Shown here: in pieces, positions 60,285 to 64,000 of the stretch | Position numbering within the stretch: position 1 is the first letter of the stretch | How the letters are laid out: each line of letters begins with the position of its first letter | DNA from: Combretum micranthum | Taxonomy: Eukaryota; Streptophyta; Magnoliopsida; Myrtales; Combretaceae | DNA: 64,000 nucleotides | Direction: 5' to 3' | NCBI GenBank assembly: GCA_024138025.1 | Contig: JAMXBD010000095.1 | Coordinates: 186,001-250,000, forward strand | The notes under the pieces: model-generated | Told to the model about the DNA's origin: nothing | Database searches by the model: none | Seen by the model: the letters and a program-made list of their open reading frames with translations, nothing else | Made by a program: the position numbers and the translations under genes

Positions 60285-62977
60285 TGTAAAGACCCGCCAG
60301 TTTTACCCCTATATTTGATATAGGAGATAACGGATCCCCAACCACATATAACCCCTAAGATTATATGTAAGATTGCCTAAAGAGATAGTTTGAGTAATTG
60401 TTTATCTAATTCTATAAGATAATATACAACAAACAACATAGATATTAGCAGCGGAAATAACTCTACTTCTAAATAGCTACATACATACATATATACATAT
60501 TACATCCAAGGGCTTTTTATAAGCCTTAATCGAAACTCTCAAAACACAACATTTACACCATCAACCAAAAATGAATCTCATCTAATCTATTACATTTATA
60601 GGGTCCATAGAGTCCATGGTCATCTCTAATCCTCCAACCCATCAAGAAAATCCTCGAAGTCAGTTCCGTACCCCATACTCGCATACAACTCATCGGGATC
60701 ATCACCTGAAATAGAAAATATGAGCCAAAGGCCAGTACACAAGTAACGAATACAAATGCGAAGTGAGTCACACATTCTTAGGCTAGATGCATTATGCAAC
60801 AATCACTTATTCATTAATAAGTCTTTAATTAATAAGACAACACGGGAGTATTCAAACTCCGGACAACAAGGTTCTGGTATTACGTCCACCTCCCTGAGTG
60901 GTCCCTACTGTTCATACAGACTAGGCAGCCCCACCTTCCGGCGTAGCCCGTAATACTAGGGGTTCCTGAGTAACGCATCACGACGCTCAGGGGTTGATAT
61001 GAGCAGCTCGGATACTCATATCTCCTAAACCATTCTAACCGTTAACGAGAAAGAACCCTGCCCCCAATCTGAGCAGGGTGCCGCTCTCCGAACCAGATTC
61101 AACGGCAAACAACGACAATCAACATCCAGATATCAAATAAGATTTTCTTAATTTAAGGTAGTTTGATTCGGATGCCTACCCTATCAAAGAAACAAGCAAG
61201 TTACTGCGTACCTGATAAAGCTCGGGAATTAACGAAGTCGAACGGGCGAGGATCTATCACTGTTTAATCAATATTAAAATTCACTCTTAGCTTAAACTCC
61301 AATTAACTAGTTCAAAATATAAATTCATCCAAGAATTCAAATAAATTGATTCAAAGTCAAAATAAGGCATTTAAACACCCTATCATACCCTAGATCGCTT
61401 AATAAATACATAATTACTCGAATAACAAACTTTGGAAAATTTTAGAAAAAGCTTTTAAAAAATTCAAAAGCTCAGGGGATACGCCGGCACTCAATGCTGG
61501 TGGCGTTGGGCCGGTGTTCAATGTCCTGAAAATTCACACTGCCAACGCTGGCAGTGTTCAAGGTACGCTGTCAGCCTATGTTTCCTACGCCGGCGGCCTT
61601 TAGCCGGCGTTGAATCCAAAACCCAAAGTTTCAAAAACATCCAGAGAAGTCTAGCCGTCCGCTTACTTAGGTACGCAAGCAGCTTTGACACATACGCCGG
61701 CGACGTTGATTTCAAACAGCCGGCGTACAATATGGATGAAAGAACGCCGACTCACTCGTCTAGTGAAAGCCGGCGGCGTTCAGTCGGCCTTAAGAAATTT
61801 GGTTCTGTGGCCTTTCAACACCGCCTCTACGCCGGCGGCGTAGAGACTCGAATTGCCGGCGTACGTTCTGAAGAACAGACGCTGGCAAATCTTCAGCATA
61901 AAAGCCGGCGGCGTTGCAAACGGCGTTAGAAAATTGATTCTGTGGGCTTTCTACACCGCCTCTACCGGCGGCGTAGAATCCCCAGATGCCGGCGTACGTT
62001 CAAAATCTAGCCTATACGAAAATGGTTTTTGAAATCCCTGTTTTATACACTTTGATCAATTCTCAAAACTTTTCCAAACTTAGTCCAAACTTTCTAAAGC
62101 TTGTTATATGATTCAAATACTATCCTAACAACATGAATTTCACCTCTAATCATCAAATCACAATCATATTTCAATTACATATCAACTACTATTCTTCAAT
62201 TTTTCTATAATACTCATTCCCACACTTCCACATTCTTATGAGATGCAAACTACCCCTTCATTATTCACATAATCCCATCCAAACTATCATTCATGCACCA
62301 ATCCAATCTCCTACCAAACATCATCTCAAAATCCTATCTATCCTAACATTTACAAACAACACATTATAAGACATAAATTAAAAGACAAAGATTGCATTAA
62401 ACTCACATGAGTGAATCTTGACTTGGAATGTTATTTAAATCCTTAAGCTTGTAGTAAACCTTGGCTTAGGGTTCAAAATTTTGGATTGAGAAAAGAAAGA
62501 AAGAAAGAAGATGAAATTCGTATGGAAATTATGGCTGCCAAAAAGGAGGACTTATCTTGTCCAATTAGAGTAATTTGTTATCCAAATCTTACCTTTAAGG
62601 GGTATATTTGTCCTAGGTTTAATTTGGGAGAATTTCAAATGCATTTAGGTTGAATTAAGCTTAAAATGTGGGTTTAAAATTCACAAAATTTCTGTCATGG
62701 TTTAAGCCACTTCAAAACAATTTGATTACATTTTAAACATAATGCATGCATATTAATTTACAAAAAGACACACACATTCATTAAGCTATTCACACATTTA
62801 TTATACTATACAAACATTTATAAACATCCAACAATAATATTAATTCATAATACTAGTCATATATAAAATAACACATTCCTTAATTATATTACTAAGCATA
62901 CACACATTATATATATATATATCATTCCAATAACACATTAGCATACATTATAAGGAATTCATGGCTATTTCAGTTAT
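60280..62977 (+). mobile_element. Solo LTR, 2,688 bp, target duplication GTTAT
   Basis: Spans 60285 (TGTAAAGACCCGCCAG) to 62972 (CATGGCTATTTCA), with GTTAT at 60280-60284 and 62973-62977. Removing it rejoins a unit of the surrounding tandem array (GGTGATGGTTAT joined to ATAGGTCATCAAG; compare ATATGTATATCATCAAG at 59580), so both edges are firm. It shares the start and ordered blocks (GGGGTTGATATGAGCAG, CCAGATTCAACGGC, CAAGTTACTGCGTACC) with the solo LTR at 14634. No coding sequence; frames at 60553, 60756, 61518 and 61732 are translated repeat. Confidence 0.9.
61478..62000 (+). repeat. GCCGGC-rich palindromic minisatellite in the solo LTR
   Basis: A GC-rich island with a dozen or more GCCGGC or CGCCGGCG cores. 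About 138 bases starting at 61771 are repeated, shortened, from 61909 (GCCGGCGGCGTT, then ACACCGCCTCTAC, then TGCCGGCGTACGTTC). Smaller, decayed versions occupy the matching place in the LTRs at 17230-17390 and 20815-20870. Confidence 0.8.
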
Positions 62978-64000
62978 ATAGGTCATCAAGATTGAATTTT
63001 GCTAAAAACAAATATGATTTTACAAGAAAAAAAATAAGTCTAGTAAAATTCAAAGTTTTGCAAAGTAAAGATTTTCAAAAAGAATTATTGGCATTATATG
63101 TATACATATAGGTAGATCATCTCATAACCATCATGACAATAGCTTGTAGGAAATACATATATGTATGATGCATTGTAGAAATAAAGTATGAAAATTGAGT
63201 TTATCCAAAACTTGTAAATTCGGATGATTTTAAATCCATGCCTTAAAAACCCATTTATCAACTCCAAAACTTGTGTTTTATATGAAAAATGAGGAGTTTA
63301 GGTCATAGGTATCATCAACTGATGATTTTGATAAATTAAGATGGGATTCACTAAGAAAAATATGTGGAATAAGGAGTAGAAATGTAGTAGGAAAAATTTG
63401 AGTTGCTAGTCAACTTAGGAAATTCGTAATTTTGGAGTGAGGCCATGAAAACACATACTTTCCAAACTCCAAATGAAAGTTTTATTAAAGAAATGAAGTC
63501 CTTAGTGGTAAGGCATAATTGAGCCTTAATTTTCTAAGTATCCAATGATTTTTACATAAAGGAATCACCACAAAAACAAGTTTTGCAAAATTCGGATTTT
63601 GGGATGAGCCAATTTTAAAAACATGTTTACAAAGTATAAAATGGGAATTCTTATGTAGAAATGAAGGTCAAGTAACAGATATAATGAAGACTCAATTTTA
63701 ATAAGGATAAGTATATTTTCTTGAGAAATAAATCCAAAACAAATGGAGATGACCAAAGTTAGGAAATTGGTTTTCTTAAAAGTAAATAGCCATGGAGTTC
63801 TACAAATAAAAAGTGTCTAATATTCCTTTTAGTAAATACTGACAAAAGCATGCATACATCAAGCTCATCTCATGTCATTCATGTTAGGAAATCATTCATA
63901 TTTCATCTATACTTGATTCATCAAATAGAAACATTTCAAACATTTACAAAACTATTTTTCGGAATCGGAAACCGTTACTGATCATATATGATCCCTCTGT

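Larger units (their letters stand above)
59270..64000 (+). repeat. Degenerate AAATTCGGAT tandem array, interrupted
   Basis: Units start with AAATTCGGATTTTG-like text, followed by ATTTTAAAAACATGTTTTCC, CAAAATGAAGGTTTTT and GAAATGAAGGCCTTAG-like parts. Starts are near 59274, 59491, 59654, 59824, 59986 and 60193. After the solo LTR they resume near 63217, 63419 and 63587. Spacing is about 160-215 bases, with strong divergence. Runs off the end of the window. No coding frame. Confidence 0.75.

Noticed and set aside
61518..61929. Arg-rich frames over the GCCGGC cluster
   Set aside because: Open only because the minisatellite is GC-rich; present on both strands.
1..64000. Prokaryotic-type operons, defence systems or phage genes
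   Set aside because: The spliced plant gene, LTR elements and MITEs show a plant nuclear region; nothing prokaryotic was seen.

Overview
This is a repeat-dominated plant (probably eudicot) nuclear window. It is AT-rich, has spliced genes with GT-AG introns, and contains LTR retrotransposons, CACTA, hAT and foldback elements. Nothing prokaryotic was seen. The only ordinary host gene I can support is a polyol/monosaccharide transporter (PLT/PMT type) at 26859-30850 on the + strand. It has three exons, and its last exon carries three frameshifts, so as written it is broken: a pseudogene, unless these are assembly indels. LAYOUT. 1-5.8 kb: an LTR-like block beginning at 48, a minus-strand solo LTR (2313-4355, target duplication GTTGT), then a non-coding retroelement-like leader. 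6.3-7.4 kb: a decayed minus-strand gene with a Myb/SANT-like half and a NAM-associated half. 8.1-9.7 kb: a 390-bp direct duplication. 11.1-11.7 kb: a hAT MITE with an exact 8-bp target duplication. 12.3-21.5 kb: one long LTR-like sequence interrupted by two solo LTRs (14634-18354, CCTTA; 19347-21027, ATCAT). 21.5-23.6 kb: a Ty3/gypsy 5' LTR plus decayed gag-protease. 23.6-25.3 kb: a minus-strand LTR of the same kind as the one at position 48. 26-31 kb: the transporter. 31-34.4 kb: MITEs and microsatellites. 35.1-38.5 kb: a Ty3/gypsy RNase H-integrase remnant split by a 1,981-bp CACTA element (TAA duplication) that carries a piece of 5S rRNA. 39-42 kb: further LTR-like sequence. 42078-50600: a minus-strand LTR retrotransposon with two ~795-bp LTRs, a gag remnant, no recognised pol, and a strictly regular 207-bp tandem array that a second hAT element has entered. 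52-54 kb: two foldback elements. 55.2-57.4 kb: a decayed gag-like gene of the 'putative gypsy-type transposase' kind. 57.4-64 kb: another long LTR-like element that contains a degenerate tandem array and a nested 2.69-kb solo LTR rich in GCCGGC palindromes. HOW IT FITS TOGETHER. Apart from the transporter, the genes do not work together. The window is best read as layers of insertion into insertion, and several layers can be ordered because target-site duplications and rejoined flanks are visible. LTR family names are inferred from layout only. Boundaries are firm where both a target duplication and a rejoined flank are seen.
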